NCBI GenBank assembly: GCA_018873245.2
Contig: JAEMBT020000004.1
Location: forward strand, 10,102,652 to 10,166,651
DNA length: 64,000 nt
DNA from: Archegozetes longisetosus
Taxonomy: Eukaryota > Arthropoda > Arachnida > Sarcoptiformes > Trhypochthoniidae
Direction of reading: 5' to 3'
In this document: piece by piece, positions 1 through 11,408 of the stretch
Numbering within the stretch: the first letter of the stretch is position 1
Layout of the letters: every line of letters begins with the position of its first letter
Position numbers and translations under genes: made by a program
The notes under the pieces: model-generated
Told to the model about the DNA's origin: nothing
What the model saw: only the letters and a program-made list of their open reading frames with translations
Databases searched by the model: none

Positions 1-1
1 C

Positions 2-966
2 AAGTGCGCAGAACTTCGCAAGTCAATTGCAAATACCCCGGTCGTCTCTGGTGTTGGTTCGTACCCTTCAACTTTGGAGCTGGGATATATGGTCAATTTG
101 GAATACTACACGGACATGAAACATTCTTGCATTCATGTAATCCCAGAAGATGGAAAAGCAAAAATCAAAATAAAAGAAATGGTGGATTTTCTTGACAGCA
201 GGAAATGGGAGTTGGGCACTAGGACCAGCTACAAGGGTAAGAACATTGTCACTCATTTAACAAACGTCATCCGAGGTAAAGCGTCTGTTTCACAGGATTC
301 AAGTGCTCGTCATTCCTAAACCGTCCAGCAAAGCAGTTAGTAATCGTACACCGCGGAACCGAGAACTGGGAGCAAGTGAAGACGGACATCATGCTTGCTT
401 TTGACATCATTACGCAAGAGGTAATCAAAAAGGCGGATTGGCATACGTCCCAATCCCTTCTGAACAACGCCCTAAAGGAAGAAAACCAAAAGTTTGTGAG
501 GAATGACTTTTCAGTCACAGTCACAGGCCACAGCCTGGGTGGCTGGCTTGCCCAGATTTGCACCTTGCTGAGCAAATACCCGAAATTCCATCCAGTGGGT
601 CCTCGCGGTATTTGGTCCTTCCCCAACGGCAAGTCTATCGACATGAATCAGCCATATGATCTGCATTGCGTAGCCTTCGATAGTCCTGGAGCCAGCACGG
701 TGTTGAATCGGCTGGAGGTGGTCTCCAAAGTCTCGGGTTGGTTGGTTGGCCGTAAGAGGGATGTGCAGGATGCGCTCAATACCCTGGACATAACCGTTTA
801 CTTGTCAAATCGTAACCCGGTTAATATGTGCGGAGACCATGTTGGGGAAGTGGAAAGGATTGACGTTATGTCTGGCGGCTCAGTTCTGGAGAAGATGAAC
901 CCTTTCGCTTCACATAGCATGGAAAGGATTCTGAGTTACTTTAAGCTACACACCAATCATTCATGA
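2..966 (+). CDS. Class-3 lipase-like alpha/beta hydrolase, 5' end outside window
   Basis: The frame is open from base 2 to the TGA at 964-966 if bases 276-295 are removed. Those 20 nt begin GTAAAG and end TTCACAG, and without them the frame breaks. The protein carries an HRGTENW segment and the nucleophile elbow GHSLGGWLAQ near 525-550, the class-3 lipase signature, followed by FDSPG and a late His in ASHSMERI that could complete a Ser-Asp-His triad. The usual Asp region reads NRNPVN, so the acid residue is unclear. Related proteins hydrolyse acyl esters; the substrate here is unknown. Base composition is clearly GC-richer than the surroundings and no normal-length intron is visible, so horizontal origin is possible but unproven. 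The start codon lies upstream of the window. Confidence 0.6.
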
Positions 967-1589
967 TCTAGTCCTACTTTCTTTTTACAGGCTAATGAAG
1001 AATCAGAGTTTTCTGTTGCGACTAAGCGATTCCAAACTTTTGTATTTATTCTCAAATGTATTTATTAATGACTCTATACAAAACAAAGTTTAATATTCGC
1101 ATGCATTCATATCATATAATTTTACAATAACAAGTGTTGTGCGCATTCAGCAAATGACGTCAGCGTTTTGCGCGCCAAATCCAAATACAACACGAACGAT
1201 TAACTTAAACTATAGCATTCTCAACCAATGAGGGAAAACTGTCTTCTCGTGTTGTTTGCTTGTTTGTGAAGTTATCAGGGATGATTGGCTGCAATCCTTT
1301 GCTTATATCAAAGCGGCATGATCTGGACCGAGTCAGTCCGGCCTAAAGCACCTTTCCTGGCATGCTCGCGACCACAAAAATATAGCTTTTCAGGAAAACC
1401 CTAATCGATCACACTTGAAAAAGGAGGGTTTGTTGGGGTTTTATAGGATAAAACCATAATTGCAGATCACTACATATAAAATAGGAGATATATTCATAAT
1501 AAACTGATTTTAATATTTATAATAAAACAATATTTCAAACTAATAAATCTTGTCATTGTATTAATAATAAAACATTAATTAAATAAAAA
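967..1589. other. Intergenic region with a CRE-like site
   Basis: No supported gene. Bases 1155-1162 read TGACGTCA, a perfect CRE palindrome, and GCGCGCC follows within 12 bases. The stretch around 1140-1340 is GC-richer than the rest, like the lipase before it. No promoter can be assigned. Confidence 0.3.
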
Positions 1590-2155
1590 ATATAGCTATC
1601 TTTTAACAGAATTAACAATTTTAACTTCATCTTTATTGCTCCCAACAACATTTTTATTTGATATTGTAATCTTCTTTATATCATTCATCTTTGATGATTT
1701 TTTTACCTAAACTTCCATCTTTTATCTTTTTTTAACTTATCTTTTGTTATAGTAATCTCTTCTTCATTACATAATTCTTTTAATTTTGTATTTTTTTCAA
1801 AATAATTAGATAATGATTTCTTTCTCTAATCACTAAATTCTTTGTTTGTATTTGAACTAATGAAAACTGTTTACTTAACTTATCTAGATCAACTGTATCA
1901 TTATTTCTTTTTAAAACATTAATTCATGAGTTTTATATTTTAGTCCATATTCTATTGCATTGTTTAACTCTTCATTCTTTTTATGTGTTAAATATTTGTA
2001 TCTTTTTCCATATTTAATGCAAAAATTGATGGTATAATCTTTTCAAATATGTCTTTTATTCCTCTATCTTTAACATTATTTCTAACAATCTTTATCATTT
2101 TATCTGCAGAAGTTTCATCTTCGCTCAGTATTTCATATATTTCTGGATCTTTTCT
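1590..2155 (-). pseudogene. Decayed AT-rich ORF of unknown function
   Basis: Read on the minus strand, coding-like blocks run through several frames: a charged segment containing EILSEDETSADKM, then HKKNEELNNAIEYGLKYK. Stops and frame changes interrupt them. Lysine- and asparagine-rich AT-biased codon use resembles the polymerase fragments at 14,862-17,040, so it may be a remnant of the same kind of virus-like element. No family is recognised. Confidence 0.25.
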
Positions 2156-2172
2156 GCCTAATTAATACTGAA

Positions 2173-2487
2173 ATTAAGTGAAATGCCTTTCACTATTAAA
2201 GAGAGAGAATTAAAATTTCGAAAATTTATAAAATTGAGGGCACAGGGACGAAAGAGATCGGCAATTATGAGCGGAAACTGTTCTTCCTCGTCATCGATAC
2301 GACTCCATTCGATAAAAGTTGATTCACTAATGCCTAAAAGAATATTAATAAAATATTCATAATTTACTGTTAATAATTGCCAACTTCTCTCATAATTGCC
2401 GATCTCTTTCGTCCCTGTGCCCTCTATTTTATAAATTTTCGAAATTTTAATTCTCTCTCTTTAATAGTGAAAGGCATTTCACTTAAT
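2173..2487. mobile_element. Foldback MITE with ~99 bp inverted repeats
   Basis: Bases 2173-2271 and 2389-2487 are near-identical inverted repeats, both starting ATTAAGTGAAATGCC from the outside, separated by about 117 bp. There is no coding capacity. Flanks are AATTAATA-type AT sequence, so the target duplication cannot be fixed. The arms are almost identical, which suggests recent activity or a strong hairpin. Confidence 0.75.
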
Positions 2488-3133
2488 AATTAATAATTAA
2501 ATATTAATTTCAATTAATTGAATGATTTGTTTTCAAATTTATTCAAAGATCAAAACAAGAATAAATTCTGAACATCAGTTCAACAATAAATTGTTTACAT
2601 TAAATTTATTTTGTACTCGAATTTAAAATTTCATGTAAACTCGATTTTTCCTTTATAATTTTTATAACACCGGGGGAGTTTTTCTTCATTTTAAAAAACC
2701 GCATCAAAATTGAATGAGTGGTTCAAAAGTTATAAAGCTTTGTATCCCTAAAGTTAGTTTTCGTGCTGACTGTATGTAATAAAATATTTTGTGATAAGTA
2801 TTTGAATATTTTAGGTCTCTTTGTTATCGAATAAACTTTGTATTTATTCCAGATGTTACATGCAAATCATGCAATATACATATATAATACAGAAAAAGCA
2901 TAACACTCGTCGTGAAAGGTATCGATAATTTAGTTTAGATATCAGAGCTAATAAAAAGTTACCGAATTGCAAGTTTATGGAGTAGTTGATGCAGACATTA
3001 CAAAAACAATCTAATTTTATTTATAATTAAATGTAAAACGATGTCGTACAATTCCAGTCGAGTAAATCTATTGTAAGTATATATTTTTATTAATTAATAA
3101 AATTTAAATTTTAACATAATCATCAAAAGTGAG
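2488..3133. other. Intergenic AT-rich sequence
   Basis: No gene seen. A short stretch near 2700 (GGTTCAAAAGTTA) recurs near 7558. It probably contains the 5' leader of the chemoreceptor gene that starts at 3134. Confidence 0.3.
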
Positions 3134-4490
3134 ATGGAAGAAAAACAACTGATTCCCAGTGATTCTTCAAACATTATCAATATTTCATCAGAGAGACCAT
3201 CAACTTACCAACCATCTCAAAGGTTACAGGATATAGAAGATCTAGAGCAAAAGGAAGAAAAGCATAAACAAAATGTAGAAAAGCTATTAAGACAGATAAG
3301 ATACGAAAGAAATGCAAGGAAAACATTGTCAAATCCTACTAAGAAAAAGATATTGTCTATTTCACTGGTTGTTGTCGCTTTGACGATTGGCTATCCTATT
3401 TACAACTTATATCTAATTTTCACTCAAGGCGATGAACAAGCGCCAATATTTAAAATTTACCTCAATATTTATTTTATATTTAGATGCATATTCAACTTTT
3501 CCACTACCTTTGCCCTTACTTATCAACCTGGCTATAGAAAGGTACTAGGTCCGCTTTACAAAAACGTCACAAAATTCTCAAAATCCGATAAGGTTTTTCC
3601 AAATTGTTTCCTTACTATTCCCTTTACCTTAATACTCTCTTGTTTTTATTCATACGTGATGCCTGCAATTCATCCAGATTATAAAACTCAAAACTTAGAA
3701 TGGGCTTTCCCGATTACGTATCCGATTTTTATTGTAAATCTTTTATATTTCTTTTATATTCAACTATTTTGGTCAATCTGCTATAAAATCGAGAAAAGAT
3801 GTCAATTCCTCGATTTTTTCTACACTCAGAACACTTTACTAAAGCCTGAATTACAGCAGAAAGCGGCAATATCGACATTAGAAAAGATGAAATACTTGTG
3901 CAAAGATTCACTAACAGTAACCGAGCATATTGATGATTGTTTTGGATGGTTTACAACCTTTTTATTTTGTCTTGCATTTTTCGGATTACTAATTCCAGTA
4001 AATGTATTTCGACATTCATGGAAAAACCGTGAATTAGAACTGAACACAAAACGCTATTTTGCTATAATGTTATGGATATTTGCATCATCTTTCCTGCTCC
4101 TTCATACTATCTTCAGGGCAATAAAAATACCTCAAGCGTATTATAAAACTGTTAAGTCGTACTCGATAAATGTTGGTGCTAAAAAAGAATTTCGTACGAA
4201 AGAATTTATTGGGGAAGTAAGTGGCTGTTAAATAGTATTAAACTAAAAAATTTTTAAGCCAATTTTAATATTATATATAGTACGAGATTGTGAAAAAGGA
4301 ATTGTTCTCGCAATCACCGCATTTGATGTTTGCTGGATTAACTCCAATAAATATGAGTTTTTTGGCTGTCGCATTTTTAATTCAGATTTTGAATCTTATC
4401 TGGCAGTGGTCTGACCTGGTTCCTTACCAAGGCTTGAGTAATGGAACTCTCGGACACCAATATCAGCCATATCTTAGCACTACACTATAA
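3134..4490 (+). CDS. Gustatory-receptor-like seven-transmembrane chemoreceptor
   Basis: Two exons, 3134-4216 and 4281-4490, are joined in phase 0 across a 64 nt intron (GTAAGT...TATATAG), giving about 430 residues. An acidic, lysine-rich cytosolic N-terminus of ~75 residues precedes hydrophobic segments near residues 75-95, 105-125, 157-178, 190-213, 270-290 and 307-328. A seventh lies in exon 2, containing AGLTPINMSFLAV. Length, topology, the small C-terminal exon and the placement of the last segment resemble arthropod gustatory/odorant receptors (7tm_7), but sequence similarity is weak. Such proteins are ligand-gated cation channels in sensory neurons. The last codons and the TAA (4488-4490) lie inside a transposon terminal repeat, so the natural C-terminus was probably lost. 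The ATG follows AAAAGTGAG. An alternative is another divergent arthropod membrane protein. Confidence 0.5.
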
Positions 4491-4947
4491 AAAAATTTGT
4501 CCAATATCACTTTAAAGTGGAAGAACTTTTTTAAATAGATTAAAATACTTTAAGTACAGTAAAGTGAACTTATTGAACATTAATACACTCAAAAAAAATT
4601 TTCATGTATACGTCTAACATTATACTTCTGAAATACTCAAAAACCACGTAAAACGAAGAAGTTGCCATGTCTTAAGCTCAAGATATTCAAACGTCTTATA
4701 TTAGACATTTATATAACTATAATAAGATGGGCGGAATGTTATTTGATATGAATTTAAATCTATTAAAAGACATTCACAAATATTTTTAAAGATGCAATAA
4801 TTTCTTTATTAATAAGTACAATCGTTTCATTCATGAATATTAGATATACATTTTTGTAATTCTAAAAGCATTACATGAGATATTTGATAATTAAAATTTT
4901 GATAATTTTAATATTATTTAAAATTGAAAATATAATCAATGAACAAT

Positions 4948-6557
4948 TGAAAGCGCGTTCAGTTGCTTTTAAAATTAAATTTTTAACAACTTTTGTAAGA
5001 TGTTCTTGATTTTGAGAATTTCGAATAAGACCACTTCAAAAACAGTCTTTCAATACACATGAGAACGTCAGCGAAGTCTTCTGAGTATTTCAATGAAAAG
5101 GCAAAATAACACATGAGTACATAACACAATCTTTTAGCAATTTTAGATTTCAGCATAACTGTTCCATCGAGTAGTACTTCACCGTGAATCGAGTCAACCA
5201 CTTCTAACATACTTTCAACTGACTTTGAGGCGATAATGAAAACAATCTTGCCTTTAACATTAGGTCGACGAGTGTTGTAAAGAGTAATCATTGAATAGCT
5301 TTCGCAGATATCTTGTAAAATAAGAATAGCGAGAACAGCTTTCACTTCATCTGCTAGCAAAAGTAAATGTGGAATAGAACTTAGGCTATTGAAGGCGCTT
5401 TCATATACCTGAGCTTTTATTATAATTTGAATATTTGGAGGCACAAGATTCGAAATCTACACTTAGTTCCAATTTTTGGTAGAGTTGTGAGCCATTGATT
5501 ATGAACTTTTCATAGTAGCCACCATTCTGATCAAACAACTGTTTATATTTACGTTCAAGGCTTAGTTGCAATCGTTTGTTGAACTGAAATAAAAGATCAA
5601 CAATCATATGTCTAAAATATATTTTACGCATTACCCCTTCCTCTGTCTTGACATAAGGATACTCTTCTAATAATTGCTTGATCTACTTTTCTTCTATTTC
5701 ATTCTCTTCGAAAAGGCTTGGTGTTTGTGTGTAATAATGAGCAGATGACTTATCATCTGCAGCAACCTTCGATTTATTGCTTGTTTGATGTTTGAAAGAA
5801 ATTTTTCGTTGCTTCACATTATCAGGAATGTACATATTTCTTTTAGTATAATAGCGACTATTTAATCCTAAGTTTTCGCATGAAATATTCCTAAGGGAGA
5901 GATAAGATATTAGTATTGTTTTCAAAATAATTTAAATCAATTGATTACATAACCCATGAATCCATTGTTTTCTCTTAAGTGCTGATACTTTGAAATGAAT
6001 ATATTGCAAACCAATTCTAACTGATAAGGTAGTAGTCTATGGCTAGAAAGTGAGTGATGATTAATGATATAAATTAGTGAAAGCGCTTTCACTATTATAA
6101 TAGAAATTTTTAAAAAATATTACCAAAAATAGTTCTTTAGTTGATCGTACAGAGTGTCAACTACTTGTATCATTTCTCTGTTGTTCAATGAAAGGCCTAC
6201 ATCGAGTTTATTTTGCAGTAACGGATCAAATGTTGGTAAATCATAAGTCAAAGACCATTCTTTGACTTGTGCGTAATCATTGCTACTGTCGATGCGTCTC
6301 CAGTTATTGACATCGTTGCTACTCACTTGTGACTCTGATACGTTCACAGAACCAGAACCGATTTAAGCCAGTTGTGGAGTTATTGGGTTTGAATTCGATT
6401 CATCGACACTTTGAGTTGGCTCGTGGGTTGGATACCTCTTATTGAATACTATTTTATCGTATAGTGATGTCATTTCATTAATGAAATAATGGCTCTGAGT
6501 TTAGATAAATGATAAATAAAAGAAATCATAACTTACCTTCAGTTGAAAGCGCCTTCA
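4948..6557. repeat. Four copies of a 14 bp palindrome TGAAAGCGCTTTCA
   Basis: TGAAAGCGCTTTCA is perfect at 6078-6091. One-mismatch versions occur at 4948-4961 (TGAAAGCGCGTTCA), 5390-5403 (TGAAGGCGCTTTCA) and 6544-6557 (TGAAAGCGCCTTCA). All lie inside the transposon at 4483-6985. They could be transposase-binding sites or a regulatory motif. Confidence 0.7.
4983..6475 (-). pseudogene. Decayed transposon-borne protein gene
   Basis: On the minus strand an ATG near 6474 opens a frame with acidic, serine-rich content. It continues through 6347-6120 (SLTYDLPTFDPLLQNKL, then REMIQVVDTLYDQL), splices at GTAATA to an exon at about 5930-5632 (KRNMYIPDNVKQRK, EEYPYVKTEEG), and continues through 5580-5410 and 5405-4983. 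Two in-frame stops (TAA near 6362, TAG near 5686) interrupt otherwise coherent frames. The layout, a 'LP.F' block then an 'EEYP' block then a hydrophobic leucine-rich block, resembles uncharacterised proteins carried by arthropod DNA transposons. This is recollection of a family style, not a match. No catalytic DDE motif was recognised. Confidence 0.45.
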
Positions 6558-6985
6558 ATTGGAGAACAGGTGACAAAATTTGACTTCTAATGAGATGATA
6601 ATGAAGAAGTCTTGAGTTTAGATAACACCAAAATAAAAACAAACTATTACTCACAACTAATAGACGACTTATAAATAAAATACGTCATTCAAACGTTCAT
6701 TAAATAATACGTTTAGAGGACTTTAACTTTTATCACAAACTTTCACGCCAGATATAAAATAAGATGATTGCATGACTCTAGACGTTTGAACGTCTTATAG
6801 CCAAAAAATATTTCTAAGAGTGTATGTATGAATAGCAACAATAGAGTTTTAAAATACTTAATACTGTATGTTAGGGTACTTAATTAAACCACTTTATCAT
6901 ACTTTAGTTTTAGTACTTTGATTCCTCAAAATGTTCAAATAAGCGACATTTTAAAGTGCTATAAGCATAAAAATTTTTTACAGTG

Positions 6986-7740
6986 TAATAATACGAAAAT
7001 CGTCAACTAAAAGCACAAAAGGATTGAAAAGATAATGCTAATGATATTGTAAAGAATTTAAAAATTCTTACTCTTTCCTACCATATATTATAAGAAAAGT
7101 TGAAGCGGAAGCAAAAAAATACTGAAAACAGTCTCAAAAATTAAATGAAAATTTATAAAAAAAACAAAATGAATTTTATATTATTGAATAGATCTTTTGT
7201 ACACTATTTAACTTTAAATTTTCATTTTAATCGAACAATTGGTTTAATTGGTATTAATTTTCAAAAATATCAATATTTTCATTAAATTTCAAGCTTAAAA
7301 TAGTAGTTAAACAATTTTTTAAAGCTTTTTAATACGCTTTATATTAGTTTCTATGAGATAATGACAAGAAAGCATTAGCTATTTCTTTCTCATGGAATGA
7401 ATAGAATGATTTAAGATGTGTACGTGACTTGAATTCATAATGATTTTTATCCGTAAAGGACCCTTAAATTTGAGTAAACCATGTCAACATATATATCGTT
7501 GGAAAGTATTTTTCATACTGATTTCAACAAAACTTGAATGAAAGTTCTATAATAGCCGGTTCAAAAGTTAGACGGAACGAAGTTCCTAAGAACCAAAGGT
7601 TCGACTGACTACTGGTCACTCATTGATACTCACCACTGATCACCATGATGTGGGGATCAAAATAAAATATATTCAAAGCCAAATTATAATTAAAAGAAAC
7701 AAACTCTTAATCGGTTTCCGTTTCCGAGATATGAATTTTA
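6986..7740. other. Gene-free AT-rich sequence
   Basis: No coding region or RNA gene seen. It contains a short CCGGTTCAAAAGTTAGACGG stretch near 7556 and CGGTTTCCGTTTCCGAG near 7711, both also found in fragmentary form elsewhere in the window, so it is probably old transposon sequence. Confidence 0.3.
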
Positions 7741-8967
7741 GGGTATAGTATAGTTTCGGCCCGGTTTAGGATCGTCATAAAACTCATCAATTATGAGGTT
7801 TTCGGGGCCGTGGAGTATATTTTCGGTGGTCCCAGATGTCGGAAATTAATACTTTGGGAGATATGACTACCCCAATTTTTTAATCTCGCGCCCAAAATTT
7901 TCAATTTTCTTTAGCATTTTTGGAATTATTTATTATCAATATCATTAATTTAATAAGTTAAGTTAGGTTGCACCAATTAGTGCAGGTTAGGCGCACGAGC
8001 CACGGCAACAGCTGTTAATTTTTCGGGTGAATTCAGGGTAATAAGTCTAAAGGAGTTCCCGACCTCTCTACCCTCAAGTGTGATATATCATTGGATTCAG
8101 TCCGTCAAAATGAACATTTTGATACCACACTTGACCACTTCTGATCCTAACCTGACAACTTCTAGGCAACTTCTGACGGGAGTGGCTGACCCCGCCAAGT
8201 GGTATATCATTGGACTCAGGACATCAAGCTGAGTATGTTGATATATCACTTGACCAATTATCACAAGTAGTTCTCGAGATATGCATCGTTGTTTGGTTTA
8301 GTACTTCTTAATGGGTAAATTGAAACCTGGATTCTCGAAGCGATCATTAAGATTAAGATCAAGTTTAGTACGATTTTAAGTAGTGATCGATTTTCAAAGC
8401 GCTCGTTAATTGAAGATCGAGGCTTAATTTAAAGACTATAATGATCGATCTTATAATTAAGTAACGATCGAGTTTAGGATTCGTACCAGAATCGCGCTAC
8501 AGGTTTACCCATTTTTGAGGGGATTAGGTTTTGGTGGCCAGAAGTGGTCAGGTTCTGGTTGGAAGTAGTCAAGTGTGGTAGGCAAGATCATCCCAGTCAA
8601 CAAAACTGGTCGAGGTGGATAAAATCCAACCTCTCCTCTGCGTGGTATCCACTGGGTTTAGCTCTGGTTTTGGTTTTGTTATGGCATGAGTTCAAAACGC
8701 CAAATATATGGATTTCCAATTAACGAAATCGTGTCCGGCTACCCAACCGCATGCGCACGTATATATATATATAGCGCGTGATGTATACACGTGCGTGCGC
8801 GGGGGTAGCTAGACCTAATTTTGTCCACATTTTTCGTATGTCCATATATCCGAAACTACTCATCTTCGAAATCTGGGACCACCTTTAATGGAATCCTCGG
8901 CCCCCAAAATGCCTAAAAATGCAATTCTTATAACCATCCTGAACCGGGGCGAAACTATACTATCCCC
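7741..8967. mobile_element. Non-autonomous inverted-repeat element (repeat copies A and B)
   Basis: Copy A (7741 to about 8250) and inverted copy B (about 8511-8967) both start from the outside with a GGG(G/T)ATAGTATAGTTTCG-type sequence. They share the ATGTCGGAAATTAAT / GATTTCGAAGAT zone and the proximal block that resembles the Merlin terminal repeat (GGTGAAT..., TGACCACTTC...). The 250 bp centre is unrelated and contains repeated GATCGA-type words. A (TA)n run lies at about 8758-8772. There is no coding capacity. Confidence 0.6.
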
Positions 8968-8979
8968 ATATTATATTTC

Positions 8980-9290
8980 AAGTAAAACAAAAATAGAAAA
9001 TATGAATCAAATTACATTAGACTATATTAAAAATCATAATATAACTTTTAATGGTAATGGATATATTGGATCGCTTTCAAGGGATTATAGAAAATATTTA
9101 ATATGTGGAGGATATAACATAGAAACAATAAAAATGATCATACATCAAATAAACATTTCAAAGTGAATAATAAATCTACAGAAGAAACAAATAATATAGT
9201 GGAAAAAGTTAAAAAAATAAAAGATATAAAATTACATAATCCTTATGATAGATTCATAAATAAATATGGTAACAATTTTAAATATATAAA
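8980..9290 (+). pseudogene. AT-rich ORF remnant, unknown function
   Basis: The frame from about 8980 to 9166 encodes a lysine/asparagine-rich segment (KIENMNQITLDYIKNHN, NGYIGSLSRDYRKY). It shifts frame and continues to about 9290 (VEKVKKIKDIKLHNPYDRF), where the Merlin element interrupts it. Codon use matches the polymerase fragments further right, so it is probably a piece of the same larger element. The family is not recognised. Confidence 0.3.
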
Positions 9291-9293
9291 TAT

Positions 9294-11407
9294 GGGTGAA
9301 TCCTAGATTAAGGGATATTCGGGGTAAATGACTTCCCACCCCACAGTGTGATACATCAATCAACTCAGGACGTCAACCTGAGTTGGTCGATACCCCACTC
9401 GACCACCTCCGACCCGAACCTGGCCAGTTCTGGCCAACTACCGATAACTCTGGCCAAGTCCCGACGATGGTGATGAGTGGCACATCAATCGACTCAGGAC
9501 GTCAACCTGATTTAATCGATGACCCACTTGACCACCTCTCACCCGAACCCAGCCTATATTTATACCTATTTTTTATTTAATGAAATATTAGCAGAGGCCT
9601 GTTAGCGTAACCCAGGGATCACCACGAGGAGGTAGGCTTGTCTTAATCCCCAACACAAAAGACGAACATTTATGAGACGTAGATAATTTTATTATGAGTT
9701 ATTTACATATGAAGTTCTTAATTTTATTAGTTTTTTTCACTTTTCAATTTTATTAGATTATTTTCCATTTTTTAAATTTTAAAGCAAAACTTACCCATCA
9801 ATACCTCCCAATCATCTATCAATAGTGTTAATGGTTGAACCTGGGGATTAGGCCATGGATACACCCTTTCTATGTCGCTAGCTAATTTTTAAAATCTTTT
9901 TCCGCAGCTAAACTTATCTTTTAGAGGGTTTAAAAATTCGAATTCATATAAATACTGTGCAATAAAAGATTCAATTTAATTAGTATTTTTATATGACTTG
10001 AATTTTTTCTTAACCCCAGCCCATCGTGATTCTATCATGTTAGTATTAATATCTCTATTTCTAGGGCAAACAAAGTGTAAACTATGATTTACAGAGTAAT
10101 GTTCTATATCTAATCAATTTGGTATATCATAAATTTTAGCACAATCTGTTACTAATTGTACCTTCTTCTAGCCTGTTGCGTAATAAATAGTCAATGACAT
10201 CAATTCTCCTATTAGGAACTTTAACCATAAAAGCCTGACGTGTACGCCTTCAAACCCCGCCAAGTATCCAAATTCTTTCAGATTCTGTCTTTAAAAGTCT
10301 TCCTCTAAAGTATTTTCGATTACAAATTTGTGACTCATCTACCTCAACAAAATCTGAAAATATATCGCCATTTTCATCCTCATAAAGACCCCCTATTTTT
10401 CTTGGTTGGGACATTATGACCCACTGAACCTTACGTAAATACCCAAACCAATCTTTTATTGTATTCTTATCTACTCATACTTCAATAACAGCCTGCTTAT
10501 GAGAAAGCCCTGCTACAAAGCATAATTTTATATGAAGAACCTCTTTACACGTAAGTCTACATTCGAAAAATAAAGTTTCAGTTGTTACTGCAACTTTTTT
10601 ACGGCATATTTTACACCTATAGAAAAAACCTACTCTAGAGTTGGGATCATTTACAACAATAAGTATTTGATTCGGATGTGTCGGGTCTAAATAAGGAGGG
10701 GGTTGATATTGTAGGCAATAGGCCTAACAGCTGACAATACCTAAGCGCGTCTTCTGTTTTAATTTTTATATTGAAATTAGAAATCGTAAGCTCATTATAA
10801 AAGTAATCTAAAAAATCTTGGTCTGTAAGGGACACCACCTGCTGTAAACTTCCTCTACACAGCATTTGTATAGCAATTACAATGAATAGAAAACCCAAAA
10901 GAGTACTTACCACTAGAACTGTTGATGAATAATTTGGGAAAGATAGTGATAATGACGATGTTGATGTTGATGATGACGAAGATGGAAATGATGAATTTGA
11001 TGGGAAAGGTGCACAGTTTATAAATAAAATAAAACACAAAAGAAAGAAGACAATCGCAAGTTTTTCACACATTGTAAACAGAACACGTGACTGTACTGAT
11101 CTGTGTTCAATATATGAATGCGGACAAAAACACGTGAGTCCAATATGTTATGAGGTTCGAAGCGACCCCATGTGATAACATATTGGAACTCACTCAACCA
11201 ATAGTCTCTTATTTGACTAACATAGTTCATCGTCAGGACTTAGCCAGAGTTATCGGCAGTTGGCTAGAACTGGTCAGGTTCGGGTCGGAGGTGGTCGAGT
11301 GGGGCATCGATCAACTCAGGTCGACGTCCTAAGTCGATTGATGTATCACACTTGGGGGTGGGAAGTCATTTACCCCGAATGTCCCTTAATCTAGGATTCA
11401 CCCGATG
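9294..11407. mobile_element. Merlin-type DNA transposon with ~180 bp inverted repeats
   Basis: The left repeat, 9294 to about 9466, starts GGGTGAATCCTAGATTAAGG. The right repeat, about 11229-11407, ends AATCTAGGATTCACCC. They are long inverted copies with a few differences. Flanking 9-mers TATAAATAT (9285-9293) and GATGAATAT (11408-11416) agree at 7 of 9 positions. That fits the 8-9 bp duplication made by Merlin transposases. A partial second copy of the left repeat lies at about 9470-9555. The interior carries a broken Merlin transposase. Confidence 0.75.
9885..11072 (-). pseudogene. Merlin (ISXO2/IS1016-like) DDE transposase, broken
   Basis: From about 10,690 downward the minus strand encodes a zinc-binding-like segment (RCKICRKK), the helical LSHKQAVIEV region, the first catalytic Asp in VEVDES, then RKYFRGR and WILGGV. 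After a frame change come TDCAKIYD (second acidic residue), a VNHS...FVCP block and IESRW (third acidic residue). This is the Merlin/ISXO2 order. Stops follow VIEV and LGGV, and at least two frameshifts are present, so it is inactive as read. The upstream ORF starting at 11,072 begins with a hydrophobic, signal-peptide-like stretch and a serine-rich tract, unusual for a transposase. It may contain an intron (GTAAGT...TGTGTAG) or be a foreign piece. Confidence 0.75.
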
Positions 11408-11408
11408 A

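Larger units (their letters stand above)
4483..6985. mobile_element. 2.5 kb DNA transposon, CACTRTAAAAAAWTTT ends
   Basis: The left end CACTATAAAAAAATTTG (4483) and the reverse complement of the right end, CACTGTAAAAAATTTTTATG (ending 6985), match. Looser inverted similarity continues inward for 200-300 bp, including CACTTTAAA boxes and TTCAAACGTCT (near 4690 and 6786). TA flanks both ends (4481-4482 and 6986-6987). Inside is a broken multi-exon ORF on the minus strand. The superfamily is not certain. Confidence 0.6.

Noticed and set aside
2640..2760. Similarity between about 2,690-2,740 and 7,545-7,600 (GGTTCAAAAGTTA)
   Set aside because: Too short to define a repeat family; noted only as probable old transposon debris.
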